DNA from: Roseibium hamelinense
GTDB taxonomy: Bacteria; Pseudomonadota; Alphaproteobacteria; Rhizobiales; Stappiaceae
Length of the DNA stretch: 64,000 nucleotides
Assembly: GCF_007830545.1 (NCBI RefSeq)
Contig: NZ_VLLF01000010.1
Coordinates: forward strand, 62,001 to 126,000
Direction: 5' to 3'
Positions 17,791 to 26,991 of the stretch are shown in pieces. The notes below the pieces were generated by a model. It saw nothing but the letters and a program-made list of their open reading frames with translations, was not told the origin of the DNA and did no database searches. Each line of letters starts with the position of its first letter. The first letter of the stretch is position 1. Position numbers and translations under genes: made by a program.

Positions 17791-20478
17791 TTATTCCGGC
17801 TTCTCGATATCTTTGATATCAACCGCTTCAACGCGCGGCCCGTGCGCCTGAGCATCAAATCCGGATCGCAAATGCAGATCGCGCTGCGGGAACGGGATTT
17901 CAATGTCTTTCTCACGCAAACGCTGGAAAACATCGAAATGCAGATCGGAAGAAACAACCAGGAAATCGTTGATGTCCGGCAGGTAGCACCGCAGCTCGAA
18001 ATTCAGACCGCTTTCCCCGAACGCCATGAAAAACACATCCGGCGGCGGATAGCTCGTCACTTTTGGATGGTTCTTCGCTGCCGCATGCAGGATGTCGCGA
18101 ACAACCTCCGGATCCGTGTCGAATGATACACGGACCGGTACGATGACGCGTCCCAGTGAACTGCCATGCATCCAGTTTTTGACCACTCCCGAGATCAAGT
18201 TGGAATTCGGCACGATAACGGTTGATCGCTCGAAGGTCTCTATTTCGGTCGCGCGCACATTGATCCGGCGCACATATCCCTGATCCGTGCCAACGACCAC
18301 CCAATCGCCGACCTTGATCGGCCGCTCGGCGAGCATGATCAGACCGGAGACAAAGTTGTTGACGATACCCTGAAGGCCGAGACCGATACCAACGGACAGG
18401 GCACCGGCGACAATAGCAATATTCTGCAGGTTCACGCCAGCATAGGCGAGGGCCAAGAGCGTAGCAAAAATGACGCCGATATAGCCGAATCCGGTGCTGA
18501 TCGAACTTTTAAGCCCCACATCCATGCGGGTTTTGGGCAAAAACCGGTCTTCAAGCCATCGCTTTGAAGCCCGCGTCAAACTGAAGACCACTCCAAAGAC
18601 AATAATTGCACCAAAAATGCCGGTCAGCGAAAACCGTAGCGAGCCCAGGCGCAACTCGCTCAAGATGGGCCGGAACATGCCCTGAATATCGCCGGTGGTG
18701 AAACCCCACGGCACGATCAAGCTGAATAACGCGAATATCGTAATGAGAAGCCGGAGGACGCCTGACAACACCACACCGACCTGTTCGGTTGTCTGAGATT
18801 TGAACCCCATGGAATTGCGCAAAGCGCGCGCGACCGGCGTGCCGTATTTGAAGCTGCTGGACAGGGCATCATCGACAAATTGCAGCAACAAATGCGTGAG
18901 CCCGAACAACAGCAGGACCCAGACCAACTGGGCGGCAACAAACCAGCCAAACCATATGTAGCCGGATAAAACAGCACCGATTGAAAACAGCGCCCCACCC
19001 CAGAACAACGGGGCGATCCACCCCAAAATCGAGAGGATCCCGGTTTGCACGTCGTCGGGCGATTCTTCTTCCTCATCGCGGTCGCTCGCGACAATACGCA
19101 GCCCTCTCATAACGAACAGTGATGTCGTGATCGCCATTAGGCCGCCGACCATGAGTTTCGAACTGTCTTCGGCAAACAGCACATTCAGCAGCGACGACAT
19201 CAAGATGCCCAGCGTATAGAAGGGCACAGCAATCAAAATGTGCCTGTAAAGCCGCTGCGCGGTTCGGTCGGAGACCGGAAGCAACCGCCAATCCGGAAGC
19301 GACGGGGCAAGAACGGCTGTCGCCAAACCGAGAGAGAAAGCTGCAAAGGTGCCGGAGGTGAAGATCCCGCTGACGGCGTTCTCCACCCGGGGCGGCGCGA
19401 CGTCGAGAAAATTGATCAGATAATGAAAGGCCACCCAGAAAACCACCGGGACTGCAGTTGCGAGCAATACCATGGCCAAGGCGGCCGACGAACGCCTGAT
19501 GGCCGATGGATTGGGCATATCCGGCTGCCGGTCAGCATGTTTTAGCAGGCGCCTGCGCAGGGGCCAGATCGAAATCAGTGCCCCCACAAAACCAACCAGA
19601 ATGAAGATAGCGGGAACGGTACCAACCTTCTGGCGGATCAGGCTGTACCAGTCGATCAATAACAGTTTCAGCGAGTTTTGGAGCTTGGGCACCTCGGCAG
19701 CGGCGCTCCGCCAAAGCTCGGGCGCGACGAAGCTGTCCGTCCTGACCAACAGACGGTCGACAAAAGCACGACGTCGCTGAACACTGATCCGCCCAGAAAG
19801 GTCAAAGGCCTGGATCTTGACGACTTCAACCTGCTTTATGAAAGATCCGAGTACATTTTGGACAGCCTCAAGGCTGTTGCGTTGCCTCGTCAGACTTTCT
19901 GATTCAGAAGTCGGCTCGGCCTGGTTCGAATCAGTCGTAACCTTGAGCCCGTCAAGCCGCTGGTTGATCGAACTCAGAAGCGGCCGGGCTGCCTTGAGAA
20001 AACTGTCTGCTTCCTTGTCGATCTCTGAGACGCGCGTTTCCAGGGCAAGCAGTTGATCCGATGTCAAATTCCCTCTTTGGATCGACACCTCAATCGCGTT
20101 CAGCCGTGAGATCCAGCCAGTAACACGTCTTTGAATTTCGTCCGTGACGCCCGGGTCAAGAAGATCAGAGGCAATCGCGCGCTGGATTTGAAATGCACGT
20201 TCTCGAGATGAGCTGCCCGCGGACGGAGCCGGCGAAGATGCTGCTTTCCCCGAAGCTGGCGCTGCAGTTTGTGGCGTTGATGAATCGGTGGATTGGTCCT
20301 CGGCGCCACTGTCAGAAGGCGCGTCCGTGTTTCTCAGAATAGAACCGTCTTCCGACAGAAGGCCGAAAGGCGACGGCGCCTGGGCGTATGCCGGATAAGC
20401 GAAACTCAGTACGGCCGCGATGAGAACACCGGCCAGGACCGCAAATTCGCTTTTGCAACGCGTCTGCACTAACCGCAT
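17791..20478 (-). CDS. Large mechanosensitive channel, DUF3772/MscS family
   Basis: This 895-residue protein has a signal peptide (FAYPAYA), a periplasmic helical DUF3772-type domain (to about residue 300), about ten membrane helices, then an MscS core. The pore-lining helix region reads IVAGALSVGIGLGLQGIVNN, followed by GLIMLAERPIKVGDWV. Such proteins release solutes on hypo-osmotic shock and act in the inner membrane. The start is ATG 20476-20478 because the longer open frame begins inside the preceding gene and lacks a signal sequence at its start. The preceding CAP lipoprotein gene ends 22 bases upstream, so they may form a pair. Confidence 0.92.
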   Translation of the reverse strand: MRLVQTRCKSEFAVLAGVLIAAVLSFAYPAYAQAPSPFGLLSEDGSILRNTDAPSDSGAEDQSTDSSTPQTAAPASGKAASSPAPSAGSSSRERAFQIQRAIASDLLDPGVTDEIQRRVTGWISRLNAIEVSIQRGNLTSDQLLALETRVSEIDKEADSFLKAARPLLSSINQRLDGLKVTTDSNQAEPTSESESLTRQRNSLEAVQNVLGSFIKQVEVVKIQAFDLSGRISVQRRRAFVDRLLVRTDSFVAPELWRSAAAEVPKLQNSLKLLLIDWYSLIRQKVGTVPAIFILVGFVGALISIWPLRRRLLKHADRQPDMPNPSAIRRSSAALAMVLLATAVPVVFWVAFHYLINFLDVAPPRVENAVSGIFTSGTFAAFSLGLATAVLAPSLPDWRLLPVSDRTAQRLYRHILIAVPFYTLGILMSSLLNVLFAEDSSKLMVGGLMAITTSLFVMRGLRIVASDRDEEEESPDDVQTGILSILGWIAPLFWGGALFSIGAVLSGYIWFGWFVAAQLVWVLLLFGLTHLLLQFVDDALSSSFKYGTPVARALRNSMGFKSQTTEQVGVVLSGVLRLLITIFALFSLIVPWGFTTGDIQGMFRPILSELRLGSLRFSLTGIFGAIIVFGVVFSLTRASKRWLEDRFLPKTRMDVGLKSSISTGFGYIGVIFATLLALAYAGVNLQNIAIVAGALSVGIGLGLQGIVNNFVSGLIMLAERPIKVGDWVVVGTDQGYVRRINVRATEIETFERSTVIVPNSNLISGVVKNWMHGSSLGRVIVPVRVSFDTDPEVVRDILHAAAKNHPKVTSYPPPDVFFMAFGESGLNFELRCYLPDINDFLVVSSDLHFDVFQRLREKDIEIPFPQRDLHLRSGFDAQAHGPRVEAVDIKDIEKPE

Positions 20479-20500
20479 CAGCGCGCCCTTTCCTATGTTT

Positions 20501-21049
20501 TCAGTTTTTGGCCGGTTTACCCTGCACGGGTGCATTTTTCGGACCGGCCATCACAAGAGACCAGAAAACCTTGTGTTTTGCACCAGCTGAATAAGCGGTC
20601 GCAATGCCGATCCGCGTCGCGGGCTCGTCGAGCATCACTGCATTGTGTTTGGGCGACTCACGCCAGCCGGAAAACGCCTCGGCCAAAGTCCTGTAGCCGG
20701 CGCTAACATTTTCCACTGCTTCAGTGGAAGGCTCGCCGATCGCCGCCAAACGTGCACTGAGCTGCTGTTCAGGAGCGAGCGACGCCCTGACCGTGCCCGC
20801 TTTGGCCAATGCTTCTGCATGGCTTCTCGCAATCGCGGACAGGGCCGGATCCACAGTCACCGCCCCCAAACCGTTATTGGCGCGGTAGTGGGAAATCATG
20901 CTGGCGGCAGCCGCCTCGCTGACTTGTGCGCCCGGCGTTGCAAGATCCCTGTAAAACAACGGTGTTTTGTCGGCATCTCCCACACACCCTGCCAAAACCA
21001 GCATGCCTGCCAGGCCAGCGGCGAGCTTTAATGCCTGTGGTCTCAACAT
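20501..21049 (-). CDS. CAP-domain lipoprotein
   Basis: This 182-residue protein has a lipoprotein signal ending LVLAGC (lipobox at Cys22 when starting from MLRPQAL). A CAP/SCP-like domain follows, with IARSHAEALAKAG, VENVSAGY and GWRESPKHNAVML, the usual CAP signature around the His and Glu residues. Function is uncertain; bacterial CAP proteins are secreted or envelope bound. Longer starts exist at 21091 and 21178, but only the 21049 start puts the lipobox at a normal distance. It precedes the MscS gene on the same strand. Confidence 0.82.
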   Translation of the reverse strand: MLRPQALKLAAGLAGMLVLAGCVGDADKTPLFYRDLATPGAQVSEAAAASMISHYRANNGLGAVTVDPALSAIARSHAEALAKAGTVRASLAPEQQLSARLAAIGEPSTEAVENVSAGYRTLAEAFSGWRESPKHNAVMLDEPATRIGIATAYSAGAKHKVFWSLVMAGPKNAPVQGKPAKN

Positions 21050-21314
21050 CTCAATACAGGCGGCTGGAAAGGTTCTGGAAGAAAACGGCATGAATGAACC
21101 AATCGCAAATGGTCGAAGGTGGAGATGGAGGTGCCCGGTGAACGAAGCGGAAATGAGGCACGGATCTAAAGTGTGCACTCAAACCCATTCCTATTCCTAA
21201 AATCTTAACCAAATCGCCGCAAGCCGCCTGCGATCCTCCTAATGTTTACCAAAACAAAAGCCAGGCAATGGTTCTTCTGTCACAGCAGCCGACGAACCGG
21301 ATTGGCTAATTTGT

Positions 21315-22118
21315 ATGGACGCTATGCGAGAGCAGACCCCGATCAAGGCAATTGTTGCCGACGATGCCACAACAATCTGCCGTTTTGTAGAACGGGCTTT
21401 GATGATGACGGGCCGTGAGTTCGACATTACAACGGTTCATGACGGTCATGAAGCGGTCGAGCAGTTGAGCAAACACGCCTTCGATCTTGCGTTTCTGGAC
21501 ATCAACATGCCGCAGCTGAGCGGCATTGAAGTCATGGCCGCTATCCAGGTAACCGGATCAAAGACTTTCGCGGTTTCAATGTCGGATTCGCTGGAACCTG
21601 AAGCCGAAGCAAAACTCAAGCAGTTCGGCGCTTACGATTTCCTCGTCAAACCTTTCAACAACGCTCAGGTCCGGCAGATCGTAGAAACCTATGAGGCCAT
21701 ACATACTGACTATGACGTGCTGGTCGTTGACGATTCAGCGACCGTACGGCGCATTGTCGAAAAAGTCCTGAAAAAGAGCATATTTTCCTTGCGGATTGCG
21801 CAGGCCGGCGACGGTGCATCCGCCATCGAGATGGTCAAGGCAAAAAACTATCGAATCGTTTTTACCGACTTCAATATGCCCAATATGACTGGCATCCAGT
21901 TGGCAGAAAAACTTGCGGCCCATACGCGTGCCTCGGACGTCATACTGATGTCGACCGAAATCAACGATGCGCTGGACAAGGCGGCGCAAAGCGTTGGCGC
22001 GAAGGCGTTTTTGAGGAAGCCCTTCTATCCCCAGGACGTAGACTCGATCCTGCATCACCTGTTCGGGCTGAGGCATTCCCGATTTTCAAAACAGGTCCGA
22101 ACCTTTGCAATGACCTGA
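21315..22118 (+). CDS. Tandem-receiver (CheY-like) response regulator without output domain
   Basis: This 267-residue protein is two receiver domains in a row. Domain 1 (about 10-130) has ADDATT, the phospho-acceptor in FLDINMP and LVKPF. Domain 2 (about 135-255) has VVDDSATV, the acceptor in FTDFNMP and LRKPF. Both appear able to be phosphorylated. There is no DNA-binding or enzymatic output domain, so it should act by protein contact or as a phosphate sink. No kinase gene is adjacent. The start may be the ATG at 21315 or the one 9 bases later. Confidence 0.92.
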   Translation: MDAMREQTPIKAIVADDATTICRFVERALMMTGREFDITTVHDGHEAVEQLSKHAFDLAFLDINMPQLSGIEVMAAIQVTGSKTFAVSMSDSLEPEAEAKLKQFGAYDFLVKPFNNAQVRQIVETYEAIHTDYDVLVVDDSATVRRIVEKVLKKSIFSLRIAQAGDGASAIEMVKAKNYRIVFTDFNMPNMTGIQLAEKLAAHTRASDVILMSTEINDALDKAAQSVGAKAFLRKPFYPQDVDSILHHLFGLRHSRFSKQVRTFAMT

Positions 22119-22120
22119 AA

Positions 22121-22149
22121 AAGAACCGGTCCGCAAGTAGCGGGCCGGT
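22121..22149 (-). terminator. Rho-independent terminator of ccr
   Basis: ACCGGTCCGC (22125-22134) pairs with GCGGGCCGGT (22140-22149) with one G-T wobble and a 5-base loop. Read on the minus strand, the stem is followed by TCTTTTTC, so it terminates ccr, whose stop lies about 60 bases upstream. It is just downstream of the convergent receiver gene. Confidence 0.75.
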
Positions 22150-22207
22150 AGGGTTGGACTGCTCGAGCAGGCTCGAGCATCCGGGAATTGAAAGATGACC
22201 CGGCAGA

Positions 22208-23500
22208 TCAGCGAGCTGCTTCTAGCGTGTCCTCGAATGTCCGTAGCCCGGTTGTCGGGGCGCACACGAGTACCGCCATGTTTCCGGGTGCATGCTCGTT
22301 TTTCCACATTTTAGTATGCGCCTTGGGAATCTGGTCCCATGGAAACACTTCGGACATATACGGGTCGATGCGCCGTTCAATCATGAGTTTGTTTGCAGAC
22401 GACGCCTGTTTGAGGTGCGCAAAGTGCGAGCCCTGTAGCCTCTTCTGGTGCATCCACATGTAGCGCACGTCGAACGTACAGTTGAAACCGGTCGTTCCCG
22501 CACAGATGACAACCATGCCACCTTTTTTGCACACGAAGGTCGAGACAGGGAATGTGGATTCTCCGGGGTGCTCAAACACGATATCGACGTTGTTGCCTTT
22601 GCCGGTGATATCCCAGATCGCCTTTCCGAATTTACGGACTTCCTTGAACCATTCGCCATATTCGGGGGAGCCGACTTTCGGCAATTGGCCCCAACAGTTG
22701 AAGTCTTTGCGATTGATGACACCTTTTGCCCCTAGATCGAGTACAAACTGGCGTTTGTCTTCATCGGAAATCACCCCGATCGCGTTGGCGCCGGCCGTGT
22801 TGATCAGCTGGATCGCATAGGACCCGAGGCCGCCTGAAGCACCCCAAACCAAAACGTTCTGGCCAGGTTTCAATTCATGAGGGTGATGACCGAACAGCAT
22901 CCGGTAGGCGGTGGCCAGTGTGAGTGTGTAACAAGCGCTTTCTTCCCATGTCAGATGCTGAGGACGGGGCATAAGCTGCTGTGCTTGGACACGGGTAAAC
23001 TGTGAAAAAGAACCATCCGGCGTCTCATATCCCCAAATCCGCTGAGAAGTTGAGAACATCGGGTCCCCGCCATTGCAATCCTCGTCGTCACCGTCGTCTT
23101 GGTTACAGTGGATGACCACCTCATCGCCGACTTTCCAGCGTTTGACCTTGTCGCCAACGGCCCAAACAATCCCGGACGCATCTGAGCCCGCTATGTGGTA
23201 AGCCGCTCCATGTCCGTCAAAAGGGCTAATCGGCTCACCAAGTCCAGCCCAAATACCATTGTAATTGACGCCAGCGGCCATCACGAGAACAAGAACCTCG
23301 TGGCTGTCCAACTCCCAGGTTGGCACGATCTCTAGCTGCATTGCGTCTTCCGGGGCTCCGTGCCGCTCACGACGGATAGCCCAAGCGTACATGTTTTTCG
23401 GAACATGGCCGAGCGGTGGGATTTCGCCAATCTCATAAAGGTCTTTCATCGGCGCAGTCTCCGCCGTGGTGTTGTCATTAGCCTGCGCCGAAGACGCCAT
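22208..23500 (-). CDS. ccr: Crotonyl-CoA carboxylase/reductase
   Basis: This enzyme reductively carboxylates crotonyl-CoA to (2S)-ethylmalonyl-CoA using NADPH and CO2, the key step of the ethylmalonyl-CoA pathway for acetyl-CoA assimilation. The 430-residue medium-chain dehydrogenase fold has an alcohol-dehydrogenase-like N-domain (GVNYNGIWAGLGEP), the nucleotide-binding loop LVWGASGGLGSYAIQ, and the CFEH-type segment IVFEHPGEST. ATG at 23498-23500 (MASSAQAND) was chosen because GGAGG precedes it by 9 bases; the longer open frame has no site. It is divergent from ecm, the next-but-one step, and has its own terminator. Confidence 0.97.
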   Translation of the reverse strand: MASSAQANDNTTAETAPMKDLYEIGEIPPLGHVPKNMYAWAIRRERHGAPEDAMQLEIVPTWELDSHEVLVLVMAAGVNYNGIWAGLGEPISPFDGHGAAYHIAGSDASGIVWAVGDKVKRWKVGDEVVIHCNQDDGDDEDCNGGDPMFSTSQRIWGYETPDGSFSQFTRVQAQQLMPRPQHLTWEESACYTLTLATAYRMLFGHHPHELKPGQNVLVWGASGGLGSYAIQLINTAGANAIGVISDEDKRQFVLDLGAKGVINRKDFNCWGQLPKVGSPEYGEWFKEVRKFGKAIWDITGKGNNVDIVFEHPGESTFPVSTFVCKKGGMVVICAGTTGFNCTFDVRYMWMHQKRLQGSHFAHLKQASSANKLMIERRIDPYMSEVFPWDQIPKAHTKMWKNEHAPGNMAVLVCAPTTGLRTFEDTLEAAR

Positions 23501-23806
23501 GAACTTGTCCTCCCAATTGGATTTCGCCCGCGCGCATCTTTTCGCACACGCAAAAGGCAAATCAGGCCCAAGGCCCGCGTTTGCGCAACTATTGTTCGAA
23601 TTTTAATACGTATCTATACGACTATTGCTTAACTTGCGTTTTGAGCCAAGTCACTTTTTGCATTGCATATAAAAACCCTTTCCAGTCGGGCACAAAACCG
23701 GCAGGATTGACGTTAAAGGAAGCTCAGGGCCATTCTTGCATCCTGTACAAGATTGCCCGGACTGCATTGTCAGGGCCTTGCGTGGGCACCTGAGGAGGAA
23801 AAACAC
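23501..23806 (+). promoter_or_regulatory. Divergent ccr/ecm control region
   Basis: These 306 bases separate the divergent starts of ccr and ecm and must carry both promoters. The middle is AT-rich. TTGCGCAA (23581-23588) is a perfect palindrome, and further TTGC-containing words occur at about 23626-23638 and in TTTGCATTGCA near 23657-23667. TTTGC/GCAAA words are known operators of short-chain acyl-CoA responsive regulators (ScfR/PccR type) in alphaproteobacteria, so these are candidate sites. No such regulator gene is in the window. A good ribosome site, GAGGAGG, precedes ecm. Confidence 0.4.
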
Positions 23807-25798
23807 ATGTCGGACGCACAGCCACAGGGGCGCGACCGCCCATGGATCTTCCGGACCTATGCCGGACACTCGACTGCAGCGGAGTCGAATAAGTTGTACC
23901 GGGGGAATCTGGCCAAGGGGCAGACCGGCCTGTCCGTCGCCTTCGACCTCCCTACACAAACCGGCTACGACCCGGATGATCTTCTGGCGCGCGGTGAGGT
24001 CGGCAAGGTTGGCGTACCGGTCGCTCATCTTGGCGACATGCGGACGCTGTTCGACGAGATTCCCCTGGAGCGGATGAACACCTCCATGACAATCAACGCG
24101 ACGGCGCCTTGGCTTTTGTCGCTTTATGTCGCTGCTGCCGACGAACAAGGCGCGGATCGAAAGCTCCTCGCCGGCACCACGCAGAATGACATTATCAAAG
24201 AATACCTGTCGCGCGGCACCTACGTGTTTCCGCCAGCGCCGTCTTTGCGCCTGACCACGGATGTCATCGCCTGGACCTATTCGGAAATGCCGAAATGGAA
24301 CCCGATGAATGTCTGCTCCTATCACTTGCAGGAGGCAGGTGCGACACCGGTGCAGGAACTCTCGTTTGCGCTCGCAACCGCCATCGCGATACTGGACGGG
24401 CTGAAGGCAAATGGTGCCATTCCGGCAGAGGATTTCCCGAAAGCGGTCGGCCGCATCTCCTTCTTCGTGAATGCCGGCATGCGTTTCGTCACTGAAATGT
24501 GCAAGATGCGCGCCTTCACCGAACTTTGGGACGAAATCTGCCGCGAACGCTACGGCGTTGAGGACGAACGCTACCGCCGGTTCCGCTATGGCGTTCAGGT
24601 CAATTCGCTGGGACTGACCGAGCAGCAGCCGGAAAACAATGTCTACCGCATCCTGATCGAAATGCTGGCTGTGGTCCTGTCCAAGAATGCAAGGGCCCGG
24701 GCCGTCCAGTTGCCTGCGTGGAACGAAGCGCTCGGCCTGCCGCGCCCGTTCGATCAGCAATGGTCCCTGCGGATGCAGCAGATCGTCGCCTACGAGACCG
24801 ACCTTCTGGAATATGCGGATATCTTCGACGGCTCGGCGGAAATCACCCGCAAGGTCGAGGCGCTCAAGGACGAGGCGCGGGACGAACTTGCGCGCATCGA
24901 TGCCATGGGCGGCGCCGTCGCAGCGGTTGAATCCAGCTACATGAAACGCAAGCTGGTGGAAGCCAATTCCAGTCGGTTGGCCGGGATCGAGACCGGCGAT
25001 CAGGTGGTCGTCGGCGTCAACAAATACATCGAGTCCGAACCTTCACCGCTGGCGGCCGGCGAGGATGGCGGCATCCTAACCGTACCCGAGCATGTCGAAG
25101 GCGAAGCCATCGAGAAGGTGAAGGCCTGGCGCGAGGCCCGCGATCAGTCCGCTGTTGACGCGGCTCTTGCGGATCTCAAGTCGGCGGCAAGCGAAGGCCG
25201 CAATATCATGGAGCCTTCGATCGCCGCAGCAAAAGCGGGTGTTACCACCGGCGAATGGGGCCGCACCTTGCGCGAAGTCTTCGGCGAATACCGGGCCCCG
25301 ACCGGCGTCGGCCAGTCGGTCAGCGACGATGCGGGTGATCTCGCAGCCGTCCGGACCGATGTCGACACGCTGTCGAAAGCCCTTGGCCGGCGTCTGAAAT
25401 TCCTTGTCGGCAAGCCCGGGCTTGACGGCCATTCCAACGGGGCCGAACAAATCGCCGTCCGGGCCCGCGATTGCGGCATGGAAGTGGTTTACGAGGGCAT
25501 CCGCCTGACCCCGGCCCAGATCGTCAACGCGGCGATTGAAGAGGATGTCCATGTGATTGGCTTGTCGATCCTGTCCGGATCGCATCTGGCCCTTGTGCGC
25601 GACGTCATGGATCGCCTGCGCGCGTCGGGTGCCGATGACATCCCGGTCGTGGTCGGCGGAATCATTCCGGACGAGGATTCGGCCCAACTCAAGGCCATGG
25701 GCGTGGCAGCTGTCTATACGCCCAAGGACTTCCAGCTGACCGACATTATGGGCGACGTCGTGAAAATCGTCTCGGCCCGGGCCGACAAGGCGGCCTGA
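23807..25798 (+). CDS. ecm: Ethylmalonyl-CoA mutase (adenosylcobalamin dependent)
   Basis: This enzyme converts (2R)-ethylmalonyl-CoA to (2S)-methylsuccinyl-CoA with adenosylcobalamin. The 663-residue protein has the mutase barrel (RTYAGHSTAAESNKLYR, then TGLSVAFDLPTQTGYDPDD) and a C-terminal B12-binding domain. The cofactor-binding motif GKPGLDGHSNGAEQIA supplies the DxHxxG histidine, followed by SILSGSH and VGGIIP. It is a single polypeptide, as usual for Ecm. ATG at 23807 has GAGGAGG eight bases upstream; an earlier ATG at 23753 has none. The B12 need links it to cobS-cobT. Confidence 0.97.
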   Translation: MSDAQPQGRDRPWIFRTYAGHSTAAESNKLYRGNLAKGQTGLSVAFDLPTQTGYDPDDLLARGEVGKVGVPVAHLGDMRTLFDEIPLERMNTSMTINATAPWLLSLYVAAADEQGADRKLLAGTTQNDIIKEYLSRGTYVFPPAPSLRLTTDVIAWTYSEMPKWNPMNVCSYHLQEAGATPVQELSFALATAIAILDGLKANGAIPAEDFPKAVGRISFFVNAGMRFVTEMCKMRAFTELWDEICRERYGVEDERYRRFRYGVQVNSLGLTEQQPENNVYRILIEMLAVVLSKNARARAVQLPAWNEALGLPRPFDQQWSLRMQQIVAYETDLLEYADIFDGSAEITRKVEALKDEARDELARIDAMGGAVAAVESSYMKRKLVEANSSRLAGIETGDQVVVGVNKYIESEPSPLAAGEDGGILTVPEHVEGEAIEKVKAWREARDQSAVDAALADLKSAASEGRNIMEPSIAAAKAGVTTGEWGRTLREVFGEYRAPTGVGQSVSDDAGDLAAVRTDVDTLSKALGRRLKFLVGKPGLDGHSNGAEQIAVRARDCGMEVVYEGIRLTPAQIVNAAIEEDVHVIGLSILSGSHLALVRDVMDRLRASGADDIPVVVGGIIPDEDSAQLKAMGVAAVYTPKDFQLTDIMGDVVKIVSARADKAA

Positions 25799-25886
25799 GC
25801 AGATTCATGCAGAAATCTCAATAATCACTGGAGATCAAGCAAGGGACGGGTAGAGTAAAACCAACATCAAGACGCGGGACCTGCCC

Positions 25887-26927
25887 ATGCTTCAAGGGGC
25901 CATGACTGTCTGGTTTCTTCTTACCGCCGCCAGCCTGATATTCGTCATCTGGGATTCGATCTTCAACGGCGTTACCAGCTGGGTGCAGAAATTCGCCTGG
26001 ATTCTGGTTGTCGCCTATACCGGCCCTGTCGGCTGTTTTGTCTATCTGCTGGCCTGCCGGAGACCGTTTCCCGGAGGACATGATGCCTTCACCAACGTTC
26101 CCTGGAAACAGGGCATCAACAGCGAAATGCACTGTCTTGCGGGGGATGCAACGGGAATTTTGATCGCCGCGTCGATTGTTCCACTTCTCGGACTGACCAA
26201 CGGCTGGGACAGCATCTTCGAGTATATTGCGGGCTTTGTCTGCGGACTGTTCATCTTTCAGGCCTTGATGATGCGCGGCATGTATAATGGCGATTATTGG
26301 CTCGCCGTCAGGAAAACCATCTTTGCCGAAACGGTTTCGATGAACTGCGTCATGTTCGGCATGTTGCCGGCCATGATTGTGTTTGCAGCGATCTGGCCCG
26401 GCTCGACAGATCCGCTTTCGGCCGAATTCTGGTTTCGCATGAGTCTGGCCTCCGTTGTCGGTCTGATCACCGCCTTCCCGGTGAACTACTGGCTGGTTGC
26501 AGCCAATCTGAAACACGGCTGCATGACCCTTCCCGGCGCCGACACGATCTCGATCGGCCACCGGTCTCCGGAACACTCCATCGTGTCTGAAACGGGTATG
26601 ACCCATGACCATGGCGGTCACGGCAGCGGCATGAGCCATCATCATCACGGTAAAATGGACCATTCGAGCCATGGCGGCCACGATATGTCAGGCCACACGA
26701 TGTCAGACAAGGATGCGCCTGAATCCGGGCACGGCCTGCACGCCATGCACGGGAATATGGATCATGACCATGCCAGCCACCAGCTCGGCGGCAGCCATGA
26801 AGGGCATGGCGGGATGGCCATGAAATCCCTGCCGATGGCAATCCAAATCCTCCTGATCCTGGCAAGTTTCGTGCTTTTGATCGGGGCAGGGCTGGTCACG
26901 AACATATTTGTTCCGATCCGTTTCTAG
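25887..26927 (+). CDS. DUF4396 membrane protein with His/Met-rich cytosolic or periplasmic insert
   Basis: This 346-residue protein has an N-terminal DUF4396-like membrane part (about residues 1-215, five or six hydrophobic helices; TGPVGCFVYLLACRRP). A loop of about 90 residues (about 233-322) is packed with His, Gly and Met (for example HHHHGKMDHSSHGGHDM), and a final helix (IQILLILASFVLLIGAGLV) closes it. The loop is likely to bind copper or another soft metal, but no metal resistance gene flanks it. Its role is unproven. It starts 89 bases after ecm on the same strand. An open frame of 287 codons on the other strand is a shadow of it. Confidence 0.8.
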   Translation: MLQGAMTVWFLLTAASLIFVIWDSIFNGVTSWVQKFAWILVVAYTGPVGCFVYLLACRRPFPGGHDAFTNVPWKQGINSEMHCLAGDATGILIAASIVPLLGLTNGWDSIFEYIAGFVCGLFIFQALMMRGMYNGDYWLAVRKTIFAETVSMNCVMFGMLPAMIVFAAIWPGSTDPLSAEFWFRMSLASVVGLITAFPVNYWLVAANLKHGCMTLPGADTISIGHRSPEHSIVSETGMTHDHGGHGSGMSHHHHGKMDHSSHGGHDMSGHTMSDKDAPESGHGLHAMHGNMDHDHASHQLGGSHEGHGGMAMKSLPMAIQILLILASFVLLIGAGLVTNIFVPIRF

Positions 26928-26991
26928 CCTGGTCCCCTTCCCTTTTCCGCCGAGCCTGTTAAAAGGCGCCACATCTGTTCAATGGACAGTT

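Noticed and set aside
25818-26681. A 287-codon minus-strand frame rich in His
   Set aside because: It is the antisense of the DUF4396 gene; the His codons on one strand mirror on the other, and the plus frame has clear membrane helices.
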